64,000 bases of DNA from Microbacterium sp. C7(2022) (GTDB lineage Bacteria > Actinomycetota > Actinomycetes > Actinomycetales > Microbacteriaceae): contig NZ_JAPEHV010000009.1 in assembly GCF_028823665.1 (NCBI RefSeq), positions 1 through 64,000 of the forward strand. The letters run 5' to 3'. Made by a program: the position numbers and the translations under genes. Shown here in pieces: positions 1-7,751 of this stretch. The stretch's first letter is position 1, and each line of letters opens with the position of its first letter. The notes below the pieces were generated by a model. The model worked only from the letters and a program-made list of their open reading frames with translations, did no database searches and was not told where the DNA came from.

Positions 1-68
1 CCAACCACCCCCAGGCAACAGCAGGAATGACACCACACGACGGGACTTGACCCGGGGCGCGGTCGGAG

Positions 69-168
69 CGCCGGGCGCTGCCCCGCCGACCAGCGCCGGG
101 CGCTGCCCCGCCGACCAGCGCCGGGCGCTGCCCCGCCGACCAGGGCCGGGCGCTGCCCCGCCAACCAG
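69..168. repeat. Four-copy 25-bp tandem repeat
   Basis: The unit CCGGGCGCTGCCCCGCCGAC recurs with an exact 25-bp period at 71, 96, 121 and 146; the last copies carry single changes. It sits immediately downstream of the stop codon of the minus-strand oxidoreductase gene. It has no spacers, so it is a simple tandem repeat. It may act in transcription termination or be a slipped-strand expansion; no function is visible. Confidence 0.85.
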
Positions 169-177
169 CGCCCAGCG

Positions 178-1242
178 CTACGCCGCAGCCTGCGCCTCGG
201 CGATGAGCTCGAGGGTGCGCGTGCGGCCGGGCGCAGCATCCATCGGCTCACTCTCGTACGCACCGGCGATGGGCGAGATCATGACCTCGTCGACCCCGTA
301 GCGGGCGGCGAACTCGATGATGGATGCCGCGACCGACGCGCCGGTTCCGATGAACCAGCCCGCCCGCGCTGCCTGCCCCATCGTGTCGCCCATCGCGTCG
401 AAGTCGCCCGCACCTGCGAGGGACTGCTCGACGGTCTCCTGCGCGATGAGGGGACGGTTCGTGCGCAGGCGGATCATCGTCCGCAGGTTCGGCAGGGTGC
501 GCTCTTCCGCCTCTTCGTGGGTGGGTGCGGCGACGGCGTTGACCGTGAGGAACGTGCGGGGCTCGGGGTTCTCTTCGGTCGGCTGGTACTGCGTGCGGTA
601 CAGGTCGAGCGCGCGCTCGAGTCCCTGACCTGAGAAGTGGTTCGCGAAGACGTACGGCAGACCGTGCGCGGCCGCCAGCTGCGCGGAATAGTCGCTGGAC
701 CCGAGCAGCCACACCTCGGGCGTCGTCACGGCGGCGGGAGTCGCGTGCACGTCATAGGTGCCGCCCGAGGTGAATCGCACTGTCGCGCCGTCGCGCGAGA
801 CGAGCGAGCGGATGTCGGTGACATGGTCCGGAAAGCGGTCGACGTCGCTCGTGGTGCCGCTCTGCCGCAGCAGCTGGGTGATCACGGGGTCCGAGCCCGG
901 AGCGCGTCCGATTCCCAGGTCGATGCGCCCAGGGGCGATCGCCTCGAGCGCGGCGAACTGCTCGGCCACGACAAGGGGGGAGTGGTTGGGCAGCATCACG
1001 CCGCCCGAGCCGACACGGATCCGCGAGGTGCGCGCAGCAGCCGCCGCGACGAGCACGGGCGGAGTGGTGGATGCCACGGCCGGCATGTTGTGGTGCTCGG
1101 CGAACCAGAACCGGCGATAGTCGAGCTGGTCGGCACGTGCGGCGAGCGTCATCGAGGCGGTGATCGCCTGGGCGCTGGTCTGCCCGGTGCGCACCGGCAC
1201 CAGATCGAGAACCGACAGAGCGGGGCGGGGCGTAATACTCAT
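178..1242 (-). CDS. LLM-class flavin-dependent oxidoreductase (MsnO8-like)
   Basis: A 354-residue protein of the bacterial luciferase-like monooxygenase fold, a TIM barrel that uses FMN or F420 to oxidise small organic substrates. Family features seen are the N-terminal LSVLDLVPVRTG segment, FWFAEHHNMPAVAS, the glycine-rich RIRVGSGGVMLPNHSPLVVAEQF strand-helix and the LGIGRAPGSD motif. The frame stays open upstream, but the ATG at 1242 matches the usual family start (MSITPRPALSVLDL) and gives normal length, so the upstream extension is rejected. It stands alone, tail to the repeat tract and 37 bp downstream of the LacI-type regulator on the same strand. The substrate cannot be read from sequence; MsnO8 is the best subfamily guess. 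Confidence 0.85.
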   Translation of the reverse strand: MSITPRPALSVLDLVPVRTGQTSAQAITASMTLAARADQLDYRRFWFAEHHNMPAVASTTPPVLVAAAAARTSRIRVGSGGVMLPNHSPLVVAEQFAALEAIAPGRIDLGIGRAPGSDPVITQLLRQSGTTSDVDRFPDHVTDIRSLVSRDGATVRFTSGGTYDVHATPAAVTTPEVWLLGSSDYSAQLAAAHGLPYVFANHFSGQGLERALDLYRTQYQPTEENPEPRTFLTVNAVAAPTHEEAEERTLPNLRTMIRLRTNRPLIAQETVEQSLAGAGDFDAMGDTMGQAARAGWFIGTGASVAASIIEFAARYGVDEVMISPIAGAYESEPMDAAPGRTRTLELIAEAQAAA

Positions 1243-1279
1243 CGCCCCGACACAACGACGGCGGCGGTCAGATATTCCG

Positions 1280-2302
1280 CTAGGCCGAGCCGCGCCACAC
1301 CACGGGGCACTCGAGCACGCGCGCCCCGGTGCCGGCATCCTCTCCGCGCAGCTGCCGCAGCACCGACTCGGCGGCGGCGCGGCCCAGCTCAGTCGCCGGC
1401 TGGCGCACTGTCGACAGTGCCGGTTCGCACCGCAGCGCCCACGAGCTGTCGTCGAAGCCGACGATGCCGACGTCCTCGGGCACGCGACGTCCTGCGGATT
1501 GCAGGACGTCGAGGGCGCCGGCGGCCACGGCGTCGCTCGAGGCGAACAGGCCATCGATGTCGGGTGCCCGCTCGAGCAGTGCACGCATGCCGGCCTGCCC
1601 GTCGGAGTACGAGTACAGCGGCACGCTCTGCACGAGCTGCGGGTCGAAGTCTGCGCCCAGGGCGTCGACGAACCCGGCGAGTCGGTCCGAGCCTGAGTCG
1701 CGGTCGAGGGCGGCGGCGACCATGCCGATCCGGCGGCGTCCCGTCGCCTTCAGCCGTGTGGTGATCTCACGCGCCGCACCCCGGTTGTCGATCGCGACAT
1801 ACGCGGCTTCGCCGATGTCGCGCGGGTGCCCCACGAACGTGGCGGGCAGGCCGAGGTTGTCGATCGCGCGCGTGATGGGATCGCCGACGCGGGCCGAGAC
1901 GACGATCACGCCGTCGATCAGCCCGCCGCTCAGATAGCGTGCGAGGCGGTCGATGTCGCGCGACGTGTCGGCTATGAGGCAGGACAGCTGGTAGTCGGCG
2001 TCCGAGAGCGCGGCATTGGCTCCGAGCAGGATCGCCCCGATGTTGGGATCTTCCACGAACAGCGAGTGCGGTTCGTGGACGATCAGTCCGATCGCCTGCG
2101 AGCTCTGCATCACGAGGCTGCGTGCCGCACGGTTGGGGATGAAGCCGACCTTGGCGATGGCGGCATCGATGGCCGCCCGTGCTTCGTCAGACACGTAGCG
2201 CTGCCCGTTGAGCACGCGGCTGACAGTCCCGCGTGAGACGCCGGCTTCGATCGCGACGTCCTTGACCGTTGCGCGTCGCCTTCTGCCGTTGGGTTCGTCC
2301 AC
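1280..2302 (-). CDS. LacI-family transcriptional regulator of the galactoside operon
   Basis: A 340-residue LacI/GalR repressor. The N-terminal helix-turn-helix reads TVKDVAIEAGVSRGTVSRVLNG, followed by the hinge helix NRAARSLVMQ and a periplasmic-binding-protein-like effector domain ending in the usual GFDDSSWA...LSTVRQPATELGR segment. I place the start at the GTG at 2302 (VDEPNGRRRR), with GAGGG just upstream; an in-frame ATG 30 bp further upstream is possible. The gene is divergent from the GH42-ABC-GH36 operon and most likely represses it, with a galactoside or its breakdown product as inducer. A palindrome 12 bp upstream of the start suggests that it also represses itself. Confidence 0.9.
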   Translation of the reverse strand: MDEPNGRRRRATVKDVAIEAGVSRGTVSRVLNGQRYVSDEARAAIDAAIAKVGFIPNRAARSLVMQSSQAIGLIVHEPHSLFVEDPNIGAILLGANAALSDADYQLSCLIADTSRDIDRLARYLSGGLIDGVIVVSARVGDPITRAIDNLGLPATFVGHPRDIGEAAYVAIDNRGAAREITTRLKATGRRRIGMVAAALDRDSGSDRLAGFVDALGADFDPQLVQSVPLYSYSDGQAGMRALLERAPDIDGLFASSDAVAAGALDVLQSAGRRVPEDVGIVGFDDSSWALRCEPALSTVRQPATELGRAAAESVLRQLRGEDAGTGARVLECPVVWRGSA

Positions 2303-2446
2303 GCCCTCATCGTATGTGCACGAGCACATGCGATGAAAGAGATGTTGACAAGGATTACGGGTCGACTTAGTGTGTACACGTTCACAGAACCTCAAGGCGG
2401 AGAATGCGCGATCGGATCTGTGCACGTTCACAGATCCGAGGAGACC
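2303..2446. promoter_or_regulatory. Divergent promoter with three LacI-type operators
   Basis: On the plus strand TTGACA (2345-2350) is followed 17 bp later by TAGTGT (2368-2373), a good sigma-70-type promoter. Three inverted repeats surround it: ATGTGC-ACGA-GCACAT at 2314-2329 next to the regulator start; a half-symmetric TGTGTACACGTTCACAGA at 2371-2388 overlapping the -10 and start region; and a strong palindrome at 2413-2438 with perfect 10-bp arms (CGGATCTGTG / CACAGATCCG) directly before the GAGGAG ribosome binding site. The two downstream sites share CACGTTCACAGA. Confidence 0.75.
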
Positions 2447-4498
2447 ATGACAGCCCCCGCCCGCGAGTTCACGCACGACGGCATCGCCTTCGGCTGCGAC
2501 TACAACCCCGAGCAGTGGTCTCCTGACGTCTGGGACGAAGACATTGCCCTGATGGGCGAGGCGGGCGTCGACCTCGTGGCGCTCAACATCTTCGGCTGGT
2601 CGCACCTCGAGCCGCGTCCGGGGGAATATGACTTCGCGCGCCTGGACGACGTGATCGATCGCCTTCACCGTGCCGGCATCCGTGTGAACCTGGGCACCGC
2701 GACGGCGTCGCCGCCGGCGTGGCTGACACGTCGGCATCCCGAGATCCTGCCCATGGCTGCAGACGGCACGCGCCGCTTCCCGGGCGGCCGACAGGCGTAC
2801 TGCCCGAGCTCACCGGTATTCCGCGACGCCGCCCTGAAGCTTGTCGCTGCGGTCGCCGAGCGCTACGGCTCGCACCCCGCGGTGGCGCTGTGGCACGTGT
2901 CGAATGAACTCGGATGCCACAACGCACTCTGCTACTGCGACGAGAGCGCCCGGGCGTTCCGCGAGTGGCTGCAGGCGCGCTACGGCACTCTCGATGCGCT
3001 CAACCAGGCCTGGGGCACGGCGTTCTGGAGTCAGACGTACGGCGAATGGGGCGAGATCCTCCCGCCGCGCGCGACGCTGTCGGCGGCGAACCCCGGTCAG
3101 GCCCTCGATTTCCACCGGTTCAGCTCGGACCAGCTGCTGGACTACTACCGTGCAGAGGTCGAGGTCATCCGCCCGCGCAGCGCCGTGCCGATCACCACGA
3201 ACTTCATGGTCACCGCGCACATCGAGAACCTCGACTACTGGACGTGGGCGGGTGACATGGACATCGTCGCCAATGACCACTACCTCGACAACCGTCTGGG
3301 CGACCCCACCACCGAACTGGCCTTCGCCGCCGACCTCACCCGTGGCCTGTCGCGGGGAGAGCCCTGGCTGCTCATGGAGCATTCGACCGGTGCCGTGAAT
3401 TGGCAGCCGCTGAACCTCGCGAAAGAGCCGGGTGAGCTGCTGCGCAACTCGCTCACCCACGTCGCGCGCGGCGCAGACGGGGTGTGCTTCTTCCAGTGGC
3501 GCGCCTCGGTGCAGGGCAGCGAGAAGTTCCACTCGGCGATGCTCCCGCACGCCGGCACCGACAGTGCGCTGTGGCGCGAGGTCATCGGGCTCGGCGCGAC
3601 GCTCGACCGTCTCGATGAGGTCGCCGGGTCGCGCGTGGTCGCCGACGTGGCGATGGTGTTCTCGTGGGAGTCGTGGTGGACCGCCAACACCGAGTCGCGT
3701 CCGTCGCAGTCGATCAGCTATCTCGACCAGGTGCACGCCGCCTACGACGCACTCCACGCGCACGGCTGCGCCATCGACATCGTGCGACCGGGCGCAGACT
3801 TGTCGGCCTACTCGCTCGTGGTCGTTCCGGGACTGCACCTGGTGTCAGAGGCGGATGCCGCGACCATCACCGACTGGATCCACGCCGGCGGCACCGCGCT
3901 GATCACCTTCAACAGCGGCATCGTCGACGAGCAGGACAGCGTCTACACCGGCGGATACACCGGTCCGTTCCGCGACGCGCTGGGCCTGCACATCGAAGAG
4001 TTCGCGCCGGTCGTCCCGGGCGTCGAGGTCTCGCTCAGCGACGGCACGAGCGGACGCCTCTGGAGCGAACGCAGCCGCGCGACGACCGCCGAGGTCGTGG
4101 CGACCTTCGTCGACGGTCCCTCGGCGGGCCTCCCCGCGCTCACCCGCAACACCTTCGGTACCGGCGCGGCGTGGTACACCGCAACCCTGCCCACCCGCGA
4201 CGCCTATCGGGGTCTGCTGTCGCGGATCGCGCGCGAAGCCGGCGTGCGAGCGGTCGCCGAGACCGAGGGCGATCCCGCCTCGCTCGAACTCGTGCGCCGC
4301 CGCCACGACGACGGCACGACATACCTGTTCGTCGTGAACCACGGTGCGGATGCCGCTGAAGTCACGGCCCGCGGGCGTGAGCTGATCACCGACGAGGGCG
4401 TCGCAGGCGTCCTCGTCGTTCCCGGCGGCGCCGTGCGGGTCGTCAAGGAAACAACCGGCGACGTCGCCGGCATCCATCGAGAGGAGGTGGCCGAATGA
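2447..4498 (+). CDS. GH42 beta-galactosidase
   Basis: A 683-residue glycoside hydrolase family 42 enzyme that hydrolyses terminal beta-galactosides in the cytoplasm; no signal peptide is seen. The N-terminal GCDYNPEQW motif is typical of GH42. The acid/base Glu is E154 in HVSNELGC and the nucleophile is E311 in LLMEHSTGAVNWQP. A cysteine cluster (GCHNALCYCDE, about 156-166) matches the zinc site of many family members. The C-terminal half matches the trimerisation and beta domains. The start is the ATG at 2447, with GAGGAG 3 nt before it; the longer open frame crosses the operators. It is the first gene of the operon and overlaps the next gene by ATGA. Confidence 0.95.
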   Translation: MTAPAREFTHDGIAFGCDYNPEQWSPDVWDEDIALMGEAGVDLVALNIFGWSHLEPRPGEYDFARLDDVIDRLHRAGIRVNLGTATASPPAWLTRRHPEILPMAADGTRRFPGGRQAYCPSSPVFRDAALKLVAAVAERYGSHPAVALWHVSNELGCHNALCYCDESARAFREWLQARYGTLDALNQAWGTAFWSQTYGEWGEILPPRATLSAANPGQALDFHRFSSDQLLDYYRAEVEVIRPRSAVPITTNFMVTAHIENLDYWTWAGDMDIVANDHYLDNRLGDPTTELAFAADLTRGLSRGEPWLLMEHSTGAVNWQPLNLAKEPGELLRNSLTHVARGADGVCFFQWRASVQGSEKFHSAMLPHAGTDSALWREVIGLGATLDRLDEVAGSRVVADVAMVFSWESWWTANTESRPSQSISYLDQVHAAYDALHAHGCAIDIVRPGADLSAYSLVVVPGLHLVSEADAATITDWIHAGGTALITFNSGIVDEQDSVYTGGYTGPFRDALGLHIEEFAPVVPGVEVSLSDGTSGRLWSERSRATTAEVVATFVDGPSAGLPALTRNTFGTGAAWYTATLPTRDAYRGLLSRIAREAGVRAVAETEGDPASLELVRRRHDDGTTYLFVVNHGADAAEVTARGRELITDEGVAGVLVVPGGAVRVVKETTGDVAGIHREEVAE

Positions 4499-5433
4499 CC
4501 GCCACTGAAGTCCTCGTGACCGGCAACGGGTCACGCGACAGACGGCGCGCGCCCAAGCCCCCGCGGCGCAAGACGCCGCACAAGGGCGCGATCGCCATGT
4601 TCACCGGCCCGTTCAGCGTGCTGTTCCTGCTGTTCTACCTGCTGCCCATCGGCTATGCGATCTGGCAGTCGCTGCAGGTCGTCGAGCGCGATGGCACATA
4701 CGGCGAACCGCGCCAGGTCTTCGGCGGGTTGGCGCAGTACGCGCTGGTGTTCCAGAACGCCCCGTTCTGGGAGTCGGTGGGCCGGGTGCTGCTGTTCGGC
4801 GTCGTTCAGGTCCCCGTCATGCTCGGCCTCGCCCTGCTGTTCGCCCTGCTGCTGGATTCGCCCGTGCTGAAGGGCAAGAAGTTCTTCCGGCTGGCGTTCT
4901 TCGCCCCCTACGCCGTACCCGGCGTCATCGCGGCCATCATGTGGGGTTTCCTCTACTCGCCCAACCTGTCGCCGTTCACCGACGTCACCCGCACGATCGA
5001 CTTCCTGTCGCCCGAGCTGGTGCTGTGGTCGATCGCGAACGTCGTCACGTGGGTCTATGTGGGCTACAACATGCTGATCATCTACTCGTCGCTGCTGGCG
5101 ATCCCCTCCGAGGTGTACGAAGCCGCACGCCTGGACGGCGCCGGTCAGGTGCGCATCGCCTGGTCGATCAAGATCCCGATGGTGGCGCCCGCGATCGTGC
5201 TGACCGCGGTGTTCTCGATCATCGGAACGCTGCAGCTGCTGGCGGAGCCGCAGGTGTTCCGCTCGTTCAGTGCCGCGGTCTCGAGCACCTACACACCCAA
5301 CATGACGGTGTACGCGACCAGCGCGATCCCCAACGTCAACCTCGCCGCCGCGTTCTCGGTGGTGCTCGCCCTCGCGACGTTCGTCCTGTCGTTCGCGTTC
5401 TTGAAGTTCACCCAGCGGAAGGCGGACTCATGA
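4495..5433 (+). CDS. Sugar ABC transporter permease, MalF type
   Basis: A 312-residue integral membrane protein of the CUT1 carbohydrate uptake family. A basic N-terminus (DRRRAPKPPRRKTPHK) precedes the first helix, and about six transmembrane segments follow. The cytoplasmic EAA loop, which contacts the ATPase, reads EVYEAARLDGAGQVRIAWSIKIPMVAPA. The ATG overlaps the beta-galactosidase stop by 4 nt, so translation is coupled. It pairs with the next permease and the binding protein. No ATPase gene is present in the operon. Confidence 0.93.
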   Translation: MTATEVLVTGNGSRDRRRAPKPPRRKTPHKGAIAMFTGPFSVLFLLFYLLPIGYAIWQSLQVVERDGTYGEPRQVFGGLAQYALVFQNAPFWESVGRVLLFGVVQVPVMLGLALLFALLLDSPVLKGKKFFRLAFFAPYAVPGVIAAIMWGFLYSPNLSPFTDVTRTIDFLSPELVLWSIANVVTWVYVGYNMLIIYSSLLAIPSEVYEAARLDGAGQVRIAWSIKIPMVAPAIVLTAVFSIIGTLQLLAEPQVFRSFSAAVSSTYTPNMTVYATSAIPNVNLAAAFSVVLALATFVLSFAFLKFTQRKADS

Positions 5434-6329
5434 GCATGCTCACCCGCACACGCGGCGCCACCGCCGACGACCTGAAGCCCGCGCGGGGGCCGCGCGAGAG
5501 CGTCGTGTCGCGCAGCGCCGCGCTGATCGTCATGGGCGTGTTCACGCTCTACTTCCTCGTGCCGATCTGGTGGCTGTTCATCGCCGCCACCAAGGATCGC
5601 GGCGACCTGCTGACCACCAACGCGCTGTGGTTCGCCGACTGGAACTTCTTCGCCAACGTCGGCGACCTGCTCGCCTACGGCGACGGGGTGTACCTGCGCT
5701 GGCTGCTCAACAGTGCAGGCTACGCCGGCTTGGGCGCCCTGCTGGCGACGGTCATCGCCGGCATGTGCGGGTACGCCCTCGCCAAGTACCGGTTCCGCGG
5801 GCGCGAGGTCTACTTCAACGTGGTGCTCGGTGGGGTGCTCGTCCCGGCCACGGCGCTCGCCCTGCCGTTGTTCCTGCTGTTCAGCCAGGTCAACCTCACG
5901 AACACGTTCTGGGCGGTGCTCCTGCCCAGCATCGTCAGCCCGTTCGGCGTCTACCTCAGCCGCATCTACGCGTCGGCGAGCGTGCCCGACGAGCTGATCG
6001 AAGCCGGCCGCATCGACGGGGCGAGCGAGCTGCGCACGTTCTTCACGGTCTCGATCCGGCTGATGACGCCGGCGCTGATCACGGTGTTCCTGTTCCAGTT
6101 CGTCGCGATCTGGAACAACTTCTTCCTGCCGCTGATCATGCTGCGCAGCGAAGAGCTGTTCCCCGTCACCTACGGCCTCTACACGTGGAACACGCAGCTC
6201 AACCAGATCCCCGAGCTGCGCACCTATGTGCTGGTCGGATCGTTCCTGTCGATCCTGCCGCTCATCGTCACCTTCCTCTTGCTTCAGCGCTTCTGGCGCA
6301 ACGGACTCGGCACCGGGTCCGTGAAGTGA
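5430..6329 (+). CDS. Sugar ABC transporter permease, MalG type
   Basis: A 299-residue second permease of the CUT1 system. Its six predicted membrane spans start at SRSAALIVMGVFTLYFLVPIWWLF, and the EAA loop is ELIEAGRIDGASELRTFFTVSIRLMTPA. The C-terminus RNGLGTGSVK has the GS-K ending common to MalG-type subunits. ATG 5430 overlaps the stop of the upstream permease. The start is fixed by this overlap; the open frame further upstream is a shadow of the MalF-type gene. Confidence 0.93.
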   Translation: MSMLTRTRGATADDLKPARGPRESVVSRSAALIVMGVFTLYFLVPIWWLFIAATKDRGDLLTTNALWFADWNFFANVGDLLAYGDGVYLRWLLNSAGYAGLGALLATVIAGMCGYALAKYRFRGREVYFNVVLGGVLVPATALALPLFLLFSQVNLTNTFWAVLLPSIVSPFGVYLSRIYASASVPDELIEAGRIDGASELRTFFTVSIRLMTPALITVFLFQFVAIWNNFFLPLIMLRSEELFPVTYGLYTWNTQLNQIPELRTYVLVGSFLSILPLIVTFLLLQRFWRNGLGTGSVK

Positions 6330-6400
6330 GTTCCCCCGCCGACGGCCTGGCCACGGCATCCCTCAGAAAAATCCGCATCACACCATCGAAAAGGAACATC

Positions 6401-7735
6401 ATGCAGCACTCCAAGAGAGCAGTCGTCACCGGCGTCGCACTGCTCAGCGCGCTCACCCTTGCCGGATGCAGCTCGACCACCGGATCGACCGACGGCGGCG
6501 CGGATGCCGCTGCCTGCGCGCCCGCTGACGGAGACGTCACTCTCGAGTTCACCTCGTGGATCCCCGGCATCGAGGACGTCGCCGCCATGTGGAACGAAGA
6601 GAACCCCGACATCCAGGTCGAGGTGCAGACCGGCCCGAACGGCAACTCGGGAACCTACCAGAACTTCTTCAGCCAGCTCGCCGCCGGCAACGCACCCGAC
6701 CTCGGGCAGATCGAGTACGACGCGCTGTCGAGCTTCCGTGTGCAGGACGGCCTTGAGGACCTCGCCGCGTGCGAGGACGTCGTCGCCGCCGAGTCGGAGT
6801 TCATCCCGTGGACGTGGGGTCAGGTCACGCTCGGCTCCGAGGACGCCGTGTACGGCATCCCGCAGGACTCGGGTCCCATGGCGCTGTTCTACCGCGCCGA
6901 CCTGTTCGAGGAGAACGGCATCGAGATCCCCACCACGTGGGAGGAGTACAAGGAAGCGGCCGTCAAGGTGCGCGACGCGGGCGGCTACATCACCAACTTC
7001 TCCACCGCCGACATCAACCAGTTCGCCGGCTTCGTCTGGCAGGCCAACGGCGACTGGTTCACCAACGACGGCGACCAGTGGACCGTCGACCTGACCGGTG
7101 ACGAGTCGACCACGGTGGCCGACTACTGGCAGGAGCTCCTCGACGAGGACCTCGTGGCGACGTACCCCGCATGGACCGAAGAGTGGAACAACGCCTACAA
7201 CTCCGGCGAGGTCTGGACCTGGAACTCCGCAGTCTGGGGCGCGAACTCGATCGCCTCGGGCGCTCCCGACACCGCCGGCAGCTGGGCTGTCGCACCGTCG
7301 CCGCAGTGGGAAGCCGGCGGCACGAGCTCGGGCAACTGGGGCGGATCGTCGATCGCGGTGTTCAAGGGCACCGATCACCTGTACGAGGCGACCAAGTTCG
7401 CCCTGTGGCTGAACACCTCGGACGAGGCGCTCACCGCGCTCAACGAGTCGGCGAACATCTACCCCGCCACCACCGACGGACTCACGCTGCCGTCGCTGCA
7501 GGAAGGTGTGGAGTTCTACGGCGGTCAGAAGATCTACGATGTGTTCGCTGAGGCTGCCGCGCAGGTCAACCCCGACTTCGTGTGGGGCCCGACCATGACG
7601 CAGACGTACGCCGACGTGTCGGACGGATTCCAGAAGGCCGTCACCGGACAGGGCACGCTGCTGGACGCCCTCGCCTCTGCACAGGAGTCGACGATCTCGA
7701 CCCTCAAGGCACAGTCGATTCCCGTCGCGGAGTGA
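6401..7735 (+). CDS. Sugar ABC transporter substrate-binding lipoprotein (galactoside system)
   Basis: A 444-residue extracellular solute-binding protein of the family 1 type. The N-terminus is a lipoprotein signal peptide with lipobox LTLAGC, so the mature protein is anchored to the outer face of the membrane through the cysteine. The fold is recognisable from LEFTSWIPGIEDVAAMWNEENPDIQVEVQTG and the tryptophan-rich ligand cleft region (PWTWGQVTLG, WNSAVWGANS). It lies 71 bp after the permeases with AAGGA before the ATG. In many operons of this type the binding protein comes first; here it follows the permeases. Likely ligands are alpha- and beta-galactosides, inferred from the flanking hydrolases. 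Confidence 0.93.
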   Translation: MQHSKRAVVTGVALLSALTLAGCSSTTGSTDGGADAAACAPADGDVTLEFTSWIPGIEDVAAMWNEENPDIQVEVQTGPNGNSGTYQNFFSQLAAGNAPDLGQIEYDALSSFRVQDGLEDLAACEDVVAAESEFIPWTWGQVTLGSEDAVYGIPQDSGPMALFYRADLFEENGIEIPTTWEEYKEAAVKVRDAGGYITNFSTADINQFAGFVWQANGDWFTNDGDQWTVDLTGDESTTVADYWQELLDEDLVATYPAWTEEWNNAYNSGEVWTWNSAVWGANSIASGAPDTAGSWAVAPSPQWEAGGTSSGNWGGSSIAVFKGTDHLYEATKFALWLNTSDEALTALNESANIYPATTDGLTLPSLQEGVEFYGGQKIYDVFAEAAAQVNPDFVWGPTMTQTYADVSDGFQKAVTGQGTLLDALASAQESTISTLKAQSIPVAE

Positions 7736-7751
7736 TCGTAGGGTTGACCGC

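Noticed and set aside
69-168. Regular repeats that could be taken for a CRISPR array
   Set aside because: The 25-bp units are contiguous with no unique spacers.
1243-1584. Upstream extension of the LLM oxidoreductase (longer open frame)
   Set aside because: It overlaps the end of the LacI gene and adds Arg/Ser-rich shadow sequence not found in the family.
5289-6359. Long minus-strand open frame opposite the MalG-type gene
   Set aside because: Composition is typical of an antisense frame in GC-rich DNA, and the plus strand encodes a clear permease.
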